In this document: positions 18,927 to 28,089 of the stretch, one piece after another | Position numbering within the stretch: the first letter of the stretch is position 1 | Layout: the number at the start of each line of letters is the position of its first letter | DNA from: MPNO01 sp965200535 | GTDB taxonomy: Bacteria > Pseudomonadota > Alphaproteobacteria > MPNO01 | Length of the DNA: 64,000 bases | Direction of reading: 5' to 3' | NCBI GenBank assembly: GCA_965200535.1 | Contig: CBDAUF010000002.1 | Coordinates: 310,001-374,000, forward strand | The notes under the pieces: generated by a model | What the model was told of the DNA's origin: nothing | What the model saw: only the letters and a program-made list of their open reading frames with translations | The model's database searches: none | Made by a program: the position numbers and the translations under genes

Positions 18927-21900
18927 ATGTTGAACAACAAGGGAAGCCTGAGCTTCAGTGCGACCGATCTAGCCGGCCATCTGGACTGCAATCACCTGAC
19001 GCAACTCAACGCAGAGGAGGTCAGAGGTGCTCGCGCGAAGCCAAGTAGCTGGGACCCATTACTGGACATACTCCGCCGGCGAGGAGACCAGCATGAACAG
19101 GCCTACCTCGACCATCTTCAAGCGGCGGGCCACGACATCGTACGGATCGAGGGCCTCGGCCTGGAAGAGGAGCAGGTCAGGCAAACCTTGGCCGCCATGG
19201 ACTCCGGCGCGGCAATCATCAGCCAGGGAGCACTGTTGCGCGGAAGGTGGGGTGGCCGCGCGGACATCCTGAGACGGGTCGATACGCCCAGCCGTCTCGG
19301 GAATTGGTCCTACGAGGTGATCGACACCAAGCTCGCCAGGGAAACCAAAGGCGCGAGTGTTCTACAGCTCTGCCTCTATACGGACCTTGTCGCGAGCGTG
19401 CAGGGCCTTACTCCGGAGTTCATGTACGTCGTGGTGCCATGGTCGGACTTCAAGCCGCAGATGTTTCGGTCGAGCGACTACCTAACCTACTACCGGCTCG
19501 TGAGGCAAAGTCTGGAAATGGCCGTGGCGGACGATGCGGATATATCCACCTACCCGCATCCCAAGCCGCACTGTGAAATCTGCCGCTGGCGCCAGAGCTG
19601 CGATACCCGGCGTCGCACCGACGATCACCTATGCCTCGTTGCGGGAGCGTCCGGGCTGCAAATCGATGAACTGAAACGGCTCGATATCACTACGGTTTCG
19701 GCGCTTGCCGCCGAGCCGCTGCCTTTGACGTGGAAACCGGAACGGGGTGCGGTTCAAACGTACGAGCGTATCCGCGAGCAGGCCCGAGTGCAGGTCGCCG
19801 CTCGCAATGCCGGGACGCCCGTCTACGAGCCTCTTGAACCCATCGCGGGATACGGTCTGGCGCGATTGCCGGAACCGTCGGCCGGGGATGTTTTCTTCGA
19901 TCTCGAAGGCGATCCCTACGCTGGCGAAGGCGGTCTTGAGTATCTGTTCGGTCACGTCGCGCTCGACGATCACGGCTCTGCGCATTACGAAGCGCGGTGG
20001 GCGCTCACTCGCGAAGAAGAAAAGCGCACCTTCGAGGCGTTCGTCGACGGCATGATCGCGCGGTGGCAGCAATATCCAGGCATGCACGTCTATCACTTCG
20101 CACCTTATGAGCCTGCGGCGCTCAAGCGTCTGATGGGCCGATACGCCACCCGGGAAGAAGAGATCGACCGCATGCTGCGCGCAGGCTTGCTGGTTGACCT
20201 CCAAGGTATCGTGCGCGGCGGCATTCGCGCCAGCGTGGAAAGCTATTCGCTCAAGGAGCTTGAGCAGTTCCACCAATTTGAGCGAGCCATCGCTCTGCCC
20301 GATGCCAACCGGGCGTTGGTGCAGGTCCAGGCGTGCTTGGAATTTGCCGATCTCGGGAGCTTGACCGACGAAAGCCAAAAGGCCGTCCAAGACTACAACC
20401 GGGATGACTGCCTCTCCACGCTCGGCCTACGCAACTGGCTCGAAGGAGTGCGCAACAAGCAGATCGAGACCGGGGCGCAGATAGAACGGCCCGTAGCCGG
20501 GGAGGGCGATGCCAGCGAGGCCATCGGCTCCTGGCAGGAACGTGTGAATGCCTTGGTGGAACGCCTGACCGGGGATGTGCCGGCAGACAGCGAAGATCGC
20601 ACCGACGAGCAACAAGCGCGGTGGCTGCTTGCAAACGTAGCGGACTGGCACCGACGCGAGGACAAATCCGTCTGGTGGGAATACTTCCGTTTGAGCGATC
20701 TATCCGCCGATGATCTGATCGATGAGCGAAATGCCCTCGCTGACCTGGAGTTTGTCGATGCGGTCGGGGGCACTGCTAGGGCCCCGGTGCATCGCTACCG
20801 CTTTCCCGCGCAGGAAGCCGATCTGCGCGACGGCAAGGTGCTGATGAGTGTCGGCGGCAAAAAATTCGGCAAGCTGGAGACAATATCGTTCGAGGACCGG
20901 AGTGTTAATATCAAGAAGCGCACGGACAGTGCTTATCAGCATCCACCGGCGGTTTTTTCTCATGATCTCGTGAACGCCAAGGTCCTCGCGGAGTCTCTCG
21001 TCGGCATCGGCGAATATGTCACGGAGAACGGTATCGAAGCCTCCAGTGCACACCGCGTGGCGCGTGATCTGTTGCTGAGACAGCGGCCGCACGTCGGTGG
21101 AGCGCCTCTACAAGATGAAGGCGAAACGACTGTTGAAGCGGCCCTGCGGATTGCGCCTCTTCTCGAGGGCGGCGTGTTGCCAATCCAGGGGCCTCCGGGC
21201 GCCGGCAAGACTTTCATTGGTGCGCGGATGATCTGCGCTCTGGTTGCAGCAGGCGCGAAGGTGGGCATCACGGCCAACAGCCACAAGGTCATACGCAACT
21301 TGCTTGATGAAGTGGTGAGGGCTGCAGAGGAGAACGGAACGGATTTGACCGCGATACAGAAACCGGCTGAAACGGAACGTGATCTGAATCGGCTTCGGTT
21401 CACCACCAGAAACGAGGATGTTTTCAGTGCGCTGCAAAGAGATTGCCAGGTCGCCGGTGGTACGGCATGGCTCTGGGCTCGTCCTGAAGCTTTGAACACG
21501 GTCGACGTGTTGTTCGTGGACGAGGCGGCGCAGATGTCGCTGGCCAACGTGCTCGCCGTCTCCCCGGCTGCGACCGGGCTCGTGCTGATCGGTGATCCGC
21601 AGCAGCTGGAACAGCCGATACAGGGAAGCCATCCCGATGGTACAGCCGTTTCAGCTCTGGATCATCTGCTGGACGGGCGGCAGACAATCGAGGCTGATCG
21701 CGGCCTATTTCTGGAACAGACGTGGAGATTGCATCCGGACATCTGCACGTTCACCAGCGAGATGTTCTATGAGGGCCGATTGTCCTCCCGGCCAGGACTC
21801 GAAAACCAGTGCATCGTCTCTGGCGGTCCCGTCCAGGGCAGCGGCCTGCGGTTCCTGCCGGTTGCCCACATCGGTAACCAGAGCGCCTCACCCGAAGAGG

Positions 21901-22328
21901 CGGAAACGGTCGCTGCACTTGTCGGGACGCTGATTGACGAGGGCGCTACGTGGATCGACCGGGACGGCGAAGAGCGAGCGATGCGGCTGGAGGACATACT
22001 GATCGTCGCACCCTACAACGCCCAGGTCTTTGCTCTGCAGGAGCGGCTGCCCCGCGCACGGATCGGCACCGTGGACAAGTTCCAGGGTCAGGAAGCGCCC
22101 GTTGTGATCTACTCCATGGCAACCTCCGCGCCGAAGGATGCTCCGCACGGAATGGAATTTCTCTACAGTCTGAACCGCCTCAATGTGGCTACTTCACGCG
22201 CCCGATGCGCCAGTGCTCTTGTGGCCAATCCAGCGCTGTTCGAACCGGAGTGCCGCACGCCACAGCGAATGAGGCTAGCTAATGCGTTCTGCCGCTACCG
22301 GGAGGTGGCGGAGGCGATCCTTCTTTGA
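18927..22328 (+). CDS. TM0106-type RecB-like nuclease fused to SF1 helicase
   Basis: 1,133 residues with three enzyme modules. Residues about 1-240: a PD-(D/E)XK RecB-like nuclease with GRADIL (108), YEVIDTKLA (129), QLCLYTDL (147) and a Cys cluster (CEICRWRQSC, about 215) that could hold an Fe-S cluster. Residues about 318-510: an RNase H-like/DEDD exonuclease with FFDLEGDP (323) and YNRDDCLS (490). Residues about 730-1130: an SF1/UPF1-like helicase with GPPGAGKT (756), VDEAAQ (865), GDPQQL (889), VDKFQGQE (1050) and ATSRAR (1090). All motifs look intact. Such proteins probably process nucleic acid ends; many lie in defence islands. The start at ATG 18927 is the first good in-frame choice. 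Confidence 0.85.
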   Translation: MLNNKGSLSFSATDLAGHLDCNHLTQLNAEEVRGARAKPSSWDPLLDILRRRGDQHEQAYLDHLQAAGHDIVRIEGLGLEEEQVRQTLAAMDSGAAIISQGALLRGRWGGRADILRRVDTPSRLGNWSYEVIDTKLARETKGASVLQLCLYTDLVASVQGLTPEFMYVVVPWSDFKPQMFRSSDYLTYYRLVRQSLEMAVADDADISTYPHPKPHCEICRWRQSCDTRRRTDDHLCLVAGASGLQIDELKRLDITTVSALAAEPLPLTWKPERGAVQTYERIREQARVQVAARNAGTPVYEPLEPIAGYGLARLPEPSAGDVFFDLEGDPYAGEGGLEYLFGHVALDDHGSAHYEARWALTREEEKRTFEAFVDGMIARWQQYPGMHVYHFAPYEPAALKRLMGRYATREEEIDRMLRAGLLVDLQGIVRGGIRASVESYSLKELEQFHQFERAIALPDANRALVQVQACLEFADLGSLTDESQKAVQDYNRDDCLSTLGLRNWLEGVRNKQIETGAQIERPVAGEGDASEAIGSWQERVNALVERLTGDVPADSEDRTDEQQARWLLANVADWHRREDKSVWWEYFRLSDLSADDLIDERNALADLEFVDAVGGTARAPVHRYRFPAQEADLRDGKVLMSVGGKKFGKLETISFEDRSVNIKKRTDSAYQHPPAVFSHDLVNAKVLAESLVGIGEYVTENGIEASSAHRVARDLLLRQRPHVGGAPLQDEGETTVEAALRIAPLLEGGVLPIQGPPGAGKTFIGARMICALVAAGAKVGITANSHKVIRNLLDEVVRAAEENGTDLTAIQKPAETERDLNRLRFTTRNEDVFSALQRDCQVAGGTAWLWARPEALNTVDVLFVDEAAQMSLANVLAVSPAATGLVLIGDPQQLEQPIQGSHPDGTAVSALDHLLDGRQTIEADRGLFLEQTWRLHPDICTFTSEMFYEGRLSSRPGLENQCIVSGGPVQGSGLRFLPVAHIGNQSASPEEAETVAALVGTLIDEGATWIDRDGEERAMRLEDILIVAPYNAQVFALQERLPRARIGTVDKFQGQEAPVVIYSMATSAPKDAPHGMEFLYSLNRLNVATSRARCASALVANPALFEPECRTPQRMRLANAFCRYREVAEAILL

Positions 22329-22394
22329 GCCGAGAGCAGTTCGCCAGACTCCGCGGTTCAATAACTAGTCTTACATCTTCCCGCTGGTAAGGCA

Positions 22395-22915
22395 TCGCCG
22401 GGCGCGGAGTCGCACGGGCAACCCTCATCCAACTCGCCGCCGGCAACTGGATCCGCCGGATCCTCAACTTGATCCTGGGCGGGGCAACCGGATCGGGAAA
22501 GACCTTCGTTGCCTGCGCCCTCGCCCACCAGGCCTGCCGCCAGAGGCGGTCGGAGCTCCACCGCCGCCTCCCCGAACTCGTCGCCGCGCTCGCCCGTGCC
22601 CGAGACAAAGGCACCCATGACCGGCTCATGTGCCGCCTCGCCAGGGTCGACCTGCTGGTCCTCGACGACGACTGCTGGGGCTACAGAACTTCTCCGTCGA
22701 GGGAAGGCGCGACCTGCTGGAGATCGCCGAGGCGCGGTACGGACGAAAATCCACCCTGATCGCCAGTCAAATCCCCGTGCAGCGCTGGCCCGAGGTGATC
22801 GGAGAGCCCACGATCGCCGACGCGGTCCTCGATCGCATCTCCACAACGTCTTCAAGGGCGAGTCTCAGCGCAAGCGCAACAGGCCGCCGTCGCTCGACGG
22901 CGGAAACGACAAATG
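22395..22915 (+). pseudogene. istB: Decayed IstB helper ATPase of an IS21-family element
   Basis: Fragments of IstB are spread over three frames: LIQLAAGNWIRR and GGATGSGKTFVACALAHQAC (Walker A), VDLLVLDDD (Walker B), then in a second frame EGRRDLLEIAEARYGRKSTL and PVQRWPEVIGEPTIADAVLD, and in a third HNVFKGESQRKR. At least two frameshifts separate them, near 22680 and 22845. The istA transposase is absent, so only the right part of an IS21 copy survives, directly after the nuclease/helicase gene. Confidence 0.85.
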
Positions 22916-23160
22916 AGGGGGCCCGGCCTAGCGGCCGGGTCCATGGGCGCCTGCGGTGCCAACCCAGGCACAACCGTCGAGGCACGCGGCGGCATGCTGA
23001 ATGGAGGAGCTTGCCGCCGCGCCCAACCGACTTTGCCTCGCAGCCACGGCTCGCTTACGCCCGCATCGGGCTGGCCGCCCGCCAGCCCCCATCGTCACGG
23101 AGGAGAGGACAACAACCCCGGCACCTGTCGCGGGAGAGACAGCGCAGCGGCGTGAACCCA

Positions 23161-23231
23161 CCGTCAAATCACGCTGGAATCTCGAAAATCACCGTCAAAT
23201 GTCGCCAGAACTTCCGTTAAGTGCGCCGGAA
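23161..23231. repeat. Three short direct repeats at the IS21 right end
   Basis: Related units CCGTCAAATCACGCTGGAA (23161), CCGTCAAATGTCGCCAGAA (23192) and CCGTTAAGTGCGCCGGAA (23213). IS21 elements carry multiple transposase-binding repeats at their ends, so this marks the remaining right terminus. From 23232 to 23452 I see no gene. Confidence 0.6.
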
Positions 23232-23452
23232 TCCGCAGGCGACCAGAGTTCTGATGCACCGTTCCTGCCGATCCGTCACGGTGAAGCTCTTCTTGACTAA
23301 CGGCATGTCGACCCCTTCGATGGTAGGAACATATACGAATTTTTCGGATGATGTGCCTTCTCGCAAAGGGTGTCTTTAACGCCGTCCGGTTTGAACTCCG
23401 CACATGTCATGCGGGACGATCAGCGTTGCGACGCCCGGTCTTGCAAATCATG

Positions 23453-23481
23453 TTGATATATCCGCATGTCAAACGGATAAT
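23453..23481 (+). promoter_or_regulatory. Promoter with overlapping inverted repeat before abiEi
   Basis: TTGATA (23453-23458), 17-nt spacer, GATAAT (23476-23481). An inverted repeat TATCCG-N9-CGGATA (23459-23464 and 23474-23479) lies between the hexamers, as expected for autoregulation by an AbiEi antitoxin. The -10 ends only 5 nt before the ATG, so the transcript may be leaderless. Confidence 0.65.
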
Positions 23482-23486
23482 GGGGC

Positions 23487-24314
23487 ATGGTTCATGATCG
23501 GCGATCTGCCTTGTCGGGCTATGTCAGCAGCCTGCTGTCCTCTGGCCGGACGGCCTTCACCGCAGAGGATGCCGAACGGACGCTCGGTATCGGCCATGGC
23601 GCGTTCCTGGATGCCGCCGAGAGGCTGCAGCGTCGCGAGGCACTGCTGAATCCGCGACAGGGCTTCTACGTTATCGTCCCGCCACAATATGCATCCTGGG
23701 GAGCACCGCCGCCAGCCTGGTATATCGACCCGCTCATGCGTCGCGAGGGTGCGGCATACTATGTCGGCCTTCTCAAGGCAGCAGAACTGCATGGCGCGAC
23801 GCATCACGCCGTCATGGAGTTCCAGGTCGTCTCATCGAGGCGCCTTGCGAGGATTCGGTCGGGACGCAGCCTGATCGTCTTCTACTATCGCAAGGACATG
23901 GAATCGGTGGCGGCGGGGATCGAGCACCGCAAGACGGATACCGGAACGATGAAGGTCTCGTCGGCCGCACTGACGGCCCTCGATCTGCTGCGCTACCCGC
24001 AGGCGTCCGGTGGCATCGACAATATCGCCATGGTCCTTTCGGACCTCGCGCAGAAAATCGATGCCGGGCAACTTGCCGACCTCTCGCGAGAGACCGAACG
24101 ATCGGTCGTGCAGCGTCTCGGTTATCTGCTTGAGCATCTCGGTCATGACGCCCAGGCAGGGCCGATGCTGGAGGCGCTGCGTGCGCGAGGAGCGATGCCT
24201 TGGATCGAACTCGACCGGCAGGAGGCACGCGATCCGGATTTCGCGCCTGAGCCTCGCCAGCGGCACCCGAGATGGCGGGTCATCTTGCGACGCGTGCCTC
24301 AGATCGACGCATGA
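23487..24314 (+). CDS. abiEi: AbiEi-family antitoxin of a type IV toxin-antitoxin pair
   Basis: 275 residues. The N-terminal winged helix (YVSSLLSSGRTAFTAEDAERTLGI, broken here at 20 for quoting: AFTAEDAERTLGI) is followed by the AbiEi core: RREALLNPRQGFYVIVPP, YYVGLLKAAELHGATHHAV and SSRRLARIRSGRSLIVFYY. The family represses its own promoter and neutralises the nucleotidyltransferase toxin without direct binding (type IV). Its stop overlaps the toxin start (ATGA at 24311-24314). ATG 23487 is the first in-frame start and is almost at the predicted transcription start. Confidence 0.88.
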   Translation: MVHDRRSALSGYVSSLLSSGRTAFTAEDAERTLGIGHGAFLDAAERLQRREALLNPRQGFYVIVPPQYASWGAPPPAWYIDPLMRREGAAYYVGLLKAAELHGATHHAVMEFQVVSSRRLARIRSGRSLIVFYYRKDMESVAAGIEHRKTDTGTMKVSSAALTALDLLRYPQASGGIDNIAMVLSDLAQKIDAGQLADLSRETERSVVQRLGYLLEHLGHDAQAGPMLEALRARGAMPWIELDRQEARDPDFAPEPRQRHPRWRVILRRVPQIDA

Positions 24315-25174
24315 TTCCGGCGCAGAACATCGTGGCCTGGGGCCTCGAAGTTCCCTGGACGGAACAGCGGCAGGTAGAGCAGGACCTGATCATCAGCCGC
24401 GCCGTGGTCGAGATATTCTCCGATGACATGCTGCGCGACGGACTGCGGTTTCGCGGTGGAACAGCGCTCAACAAGCTGCATTTCCCGGTGCCGTTGCGCT
24501 ATTCGGAGGATATCGATCTGGTTCGTGCGTCAGCCGGCCCGATCGGTCCGGTTCTCGATCGGTTGCGTGCCATACTGGAACCGTGGTTGGGCAGAGCACG
24601 GTTCGAACAGAGTCCCGTGGCACCGAAACTTCGTTTCCGGATCGAGGCCGAGGACAGCAGCGGCGTACCGATCCGGCTGAAGATCGAGATCAACACCCGA
24701 GAGATCGAGGCCTTCGACGGCCCCGCCTCGTTGCCTCTGAAGATCGAGAACCCATGGTTCTCGGGTGAAGCCGCTGTCTCGACATTTTCCCGCGAGGAGA
24801 TACTGGCAACCAAGCTCCGCGCGCTGCTGCAACGCGAAAGAGGGCGCGATCTTTACGACCTCGCGCGCGCCCTGGAGATCTTCCGGGACCTCGAAGTCGA
24901 CCGCATCGTTGAGATTTTCGGACGCTATCTTGACCGTTCCGGTCAGGCGATTTCGCGTGCGCAGGCCCAAGAACGCATGTTCGCCAAGTTGGCCAATCCG
25001 CGCCTCTTGTCCGATGTGCGCCCATTGCTGCCGGCCGTCCAGGCAGAAGCCCTGACGGAAGAGTCGACCGCGGAGTTATTTCGCCGCGTGTTCACCGCCC
25101 TTGTCGATCGGTTGCCGGGTGACCCCTGGGCCAGGACACCGGAGATGAAGAAACGCTTCGGAATCTCCTGGTGA
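24311..25174 (+). CDS. abiEii: AbiEii/AbiGii-family nucleotidyltransferase toxin
   Basis: 287 residues from ATG 24311. The nucleotidyltransferase motifs are intact: RFRGGTALNKL (about residue 47) and RYSEDIDLV with two acidic residues (about 64), followed by IKIEIN-type and FSREEILATKLRALLQR, GRDLYDLARAL blocks typical of AbiEii. Family members add nucleotides to a target such as tRNA and block growth, giving abortive phage resistance or element maintenance. It overlaps abiEi by 4 bp and converges on the relaxase gene with a 70-bp gap. Confidence 0.88.
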   Translation: MIPAQNIVAWGLEVPWTEQRQVEQDLIISRAVVEIFSDDMLRDGLRFRGGTALNKLHFPVPLRYSEDIDLVRASAGPIGPVLDRLRAILEPWLGRARFEQSPVAPKLRFRIEAEDSSGVPIRLKIEINTREIEAFDGPASLPLKIENPWFSGEAAVSTFSREEILATKLRALLQRERGRDLYDLARALEIFRDLEVDRIVEIFGRYLDRSGQAISRAQAQERMFAKLANPRLLSDVRPLLPAVQAEALTEESTAELFRRVFTALVDRLPGDPWARTPEMKKRFGISW

Positions 25175-25244
25175 CCCATGCGCCGTCGTTCACTGCACGT
25201 CACTCCCGGGGGCGTTTGGTGAACACCACCACATGGACGTCGGA

Positions 25245-28088
25245 TCACAAGCCGAGATCGTACTCGACGCGCTTGGGCGCCATGGTCTTCCCGATTTCAG
25301 CCTCGGGTGCCCGGTGTTTCTCCGTCGATTTCGGCTCGCTGCTTTCCCGACCGGCGCTGCGTCCTGCGTCCAGTTCGGTCTCCCGCGCCCCGGCTCGCTC
25401 CGGCGATATCGCTTCAAGGGCAGCGATGCGCTCGCCGGTAGCTGCTTCGAGCTGCTCCCTGAGCGCCTCCCTGTCGTCGGTGACGAGTTCGGCCCGGTCT
25501 CTCGCTCGGCTGATCTCGACATAGAGCATCTGCTGAGTGGTCAGGTTGGGATGCCTTGCCTCCATGGCGGCGATGACGGTATCGACGGTGCGTCCCTGGA
25601 AGGAATGCACGGTGGAGGCCCAGGCGCGGTCGATGTGGCGCAATTGCGGATCGCCGGGTGAGAGGTCGAGCATGCGCCCGTCCTCGAGCCGGAAGGCGAC
25701 CCTGCCGTCCTTCACCGCAGCCACTTCGGCTGTCTCGCTGTTCACCAGCCCCAGGCCGGCATCGTTGCGGGTCCAGCGGATGCGATCGCCGGCGCGAAGT
25801 TCGATTTCCTCGCTCCGGTAGACCTCGACCCCGCCGCTCCGCGCCGCGAGCCGCCCGGGGTCCCAGGCGACGGTCCGCCCGTCATCGGCCTCGAGGTTCA
25901 CGGTGCCCGCCCTGTGGTCCACGCCGGCGACGCGCAGTTCGTCGCCCTTGCCGACGCCGAGGCGCTTGTAGGGGCGGTGGAAGGCGACGACATCGCCCGG
26001 ACCATAGTTCGCCGCGAGCGCCTTCTCGGCATTGGTGTATCCCTTGGAGACCAGCCGCTCGGCGGTGAGGACGGGCCCGTGGACGATGCCGTCGCGGGCC
26101 AGACGTTCGCGGACGATCTCGTTGATGCGTTCGCGCAACGCATGGCTCGGGGCCATCAGCCCGGCCCTGGCGCGTTCGTCCGGCGAGAGCGCCAGCCAGC
26201 GCGCCGCGGCGGCGCCGGCAAGGTTGTCTGGGTTCACCTCGGCGACGTTGGATCCGAGTTTCTCGAAGGCGCGGCGCACGTCGCCGGCGAGGCTTGCCTC
26301 GACGGCGGCCTTCAGGTCCGGGTCTCGCTGGCGCATGATCTCGTCCATGGTGGCGGTCTTCATGCCGGCTTCCTGCAATTGCGCGAAGGGCTTTCCGGCA
26401 TCGACGGCGCCCAGCTGCTTCTGGTCGCCGACCAGGACCAGGCGGGGGATGCGGAGCGCATCGGCGATCCGCAGCAGGTCACGGGCCTGGACGGTGGAAG
26501 CGAGGGAGCCCTCGTCGACCACCAGCGCAGTCCTGGCGAAGGCCGCGCGCATGTCCTTTGCGCCCTTCCTCGTCAGCCGCCCCTCGGCGACGCCGGCGTT
26601 GCGGGCGAGGAAGCGCTGCAGGGTCTCGCTCCGGATGCCGGCCTCGCCTTCGAGCGTGCGCGCCGCGGAGGCCGAGGGCGCGAGGCCCCGGACTTCGTAT
26701 CCCCGCTTCTCGAGCAGCGCCCGGGCGCGGTTCAGCATGGTGGTCTTGCCGGTTCCGGCGTAACCCTGGACGCCGACGGTCCGGTCGTCGGAGGCGAGGA
26801 TGAGCTTGACGGCTGCCTTCTGTCCGTCGGTGAGCGGCCCGCCCCGAAGCGCCTTGTCGACGCTGCGCGCGCGCATCGGCGGCGCCGCGCGCCCCTGGCC
26901 GGTGCGCATGAGGGCGACGGTCTCGGTCTCGTCGGCGACCGCGCGGTCGGTGGTGAGCAGGTCTTCGGCGCCCGGCAGGCGGGCGCCGAGCAGGCTCCCG
27001 GCTTTCTCGAGCGCGGCGACCTCGCGCTCGATTTCGGCGATGGTCACCGTGCCGGTGCGCCACGAGAGCGCGGCAGCGAGGAGGTCGGTGCGGGCGAACA
27101 CCGCCTCGCGTTCGGCGAGATGGGCCACCGCCCAAGCTACCGCGGTGGCAGGCTCGGGGCGCGTTTCCGGCAAAGCGCTCTCGCGCCGGATCGACCCGGA
27201 CCCGTCTTCGGGCCCGGAGGCGGACGCCGCCTCGCGCAGCGCCGCACGGTCGACATCGCGTTTGGCGGCGCGGGTCATCAGCGCGGCGCGCTGGGCGAGG
27301 CGCTGGTTTTCTGCCGGTCCGCCCTGGCCGCGGGCGTCCATGGCGGCCTCGATCTCGGCGCGCCGTGTCGAGAAGGCTCTGACGACCTCGCGGGAGACGC
27401 CGGCGATCTCGAAGCGGCCGTCGGCATGGGTCTTATCGATGCCGTATCCGAGCCCGGCGAGCCCGCGCGCGAGTTCGCTGCGATAGAGGGCGCCGAGCAG
27501 CATCTTGGAGGCGTAGAGCCCCTCGTTGGTCATGGTCCGCCACTTGCCGTCCTCCCCCTTCACCATGTTGGCGAGCACGGCGTGGGTGTGGAGCTGGGGA
27601 TCGAGATTGCGGGAGGTGTCGTGCCGGAAGGTGGCGGCTACGGTCTTCTGGTTGCCGGCGCGGACCATCCCTCCGGTTTCCGGATCGCTGAGGCGGGTCT
27701 CGGCGACGTTCTTCTCGAGCCAGGTGAGGGTTGCTGCCACCGCCCGGTCGTGGGCCTCGATCGCGCGGCGGTCGCCGCCGACGAGTGCGGCAAGGGAGAC
27801 GGATTTTGGGGCGGAGAATGTGATGTCGCGGCCGGGGCGGTGGACGATCCCGCCGTCCCTTTCACGCTTGCCGAGCTGCCGCCCGGAACCGTCGGGCACC
27901 CTGCCTTCGAGCACGCTCCGGAAGGCCTCCGGATCGACCGGGCCTCTCAGATCGAGGTCTTCCGCGCCCCTGCCGGCCCAGGCGCTGGCCTCGCGGTGCT
28001 CCGGATCGTCCTTCGCATAGTAGCCGTCGCGTTCGTAATAGGACGCGCCCTGGGCGGGCGCGGCGACGGCGCCGATCGAGGCCACCAT
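25245..28088 (-). CDS. MOBF (TrwC/TraA-type) relaxase-helicase
   Basis: 947 residues from ATG 28088, one base after the traD stop. The N-terminal relaxase opens MVASIGAVAAPAQGASYY with catalytic-type tyrosines (Y17/Y18, Y23/Y24) and the histidine triad H156, H167, H169 (LHTHAVLANM). A helicase follows: GYAGTGKTTM Walker A near residue 440, then LVVDEGSL and LVLVGDQKQLG. It nicks oriT, stays bound to the strand and unwinds the donor DNA. The tail is charged and disordered. A longer ORF to 28445 only overlaps traD and is rejected. Tandem arrangement with traD is typical of MOBF systems. Confidence 0.93.
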   Translation of the reverse strand: MVASIGAVAAPAQGASYYERDGYYAKDDPEHREASAWAGRGAEDLDLRGPVDPEAFRSVLEGRVPDGSGRQLGKRERDGGIVHRPGRDITFSAPKSVSLAALVGGDRRAIEAHDRAVAATLTWLEKNVAETRLSDPETGGMVRAGNQKTVAATFRHDTSRNLDPQLHTHAVLANMVKGEDGKWRTMTNEGLYASKMLLGALYRSELARGLAGLGYGIDKTHADGRFEIAGVSREVVRAFSTRRAEIEAAMDARGQGGPAENQRLAQRAALMTRAAKRDVDRAALREAASASGPEDGSGSIRRESALPETRPEPATAVAWAVAHLAEREAVFARTDLLAAALSWRTGTVTIAEIEREVAALEKAGSLLGARLPGAEDLLTTDRAVADETETVALMRTGQGRAAPPMRARSVDKALRGGPLTDGQKAAVKLILASDDRTVGVQGYAGTGKTTMLNRARALLEKRGYEVRGLAPSASAARTLEGEAGIRSETLQRFLARNAGVAEGRLTRKGAKDMRAAFARTALVVDEGSLASTVQARDLLRIADALRIPRLVLVGDQKQLGAVDAGKPFAQLQEAGMKTATMDEIMRQRDPDLKAAVEASLAGDVRRAFEKLGSNVAEVNPDNLAGAAAARWLALSPDERARAGLMAPSHALRERINEIVRERLARDGIVHGPVLTAERLVSKGYTNAEKALAANYGPGDVVAFHRPYKRLGVGKGDELRVAGVDHRAGTVNLEADDGRTVAWDPGRLAARSGGVEVYRSEEIELRAGDRIRWTRNDAGLGLVNSETAEVAAVKDGRVAFRLEDGRMLDLSPGDPQLRHIDRAWASTVHSFQGRTVDTVIAAMEARHPNLTTQQMLYVEISRARDRAELVTDDREALREQLEAATGERIAALEAISPERAGARETELDAGRSAGRESSEPKSTEKHRAPEAEIGKTMAPKRVEYDLGL

Positions 28089-28089
28089 G

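Noticed and set aside
25175..25244. Terminator between abiEii and the relaxase gene
   Set aside because: No stable hairpin with a T-run in either direction.
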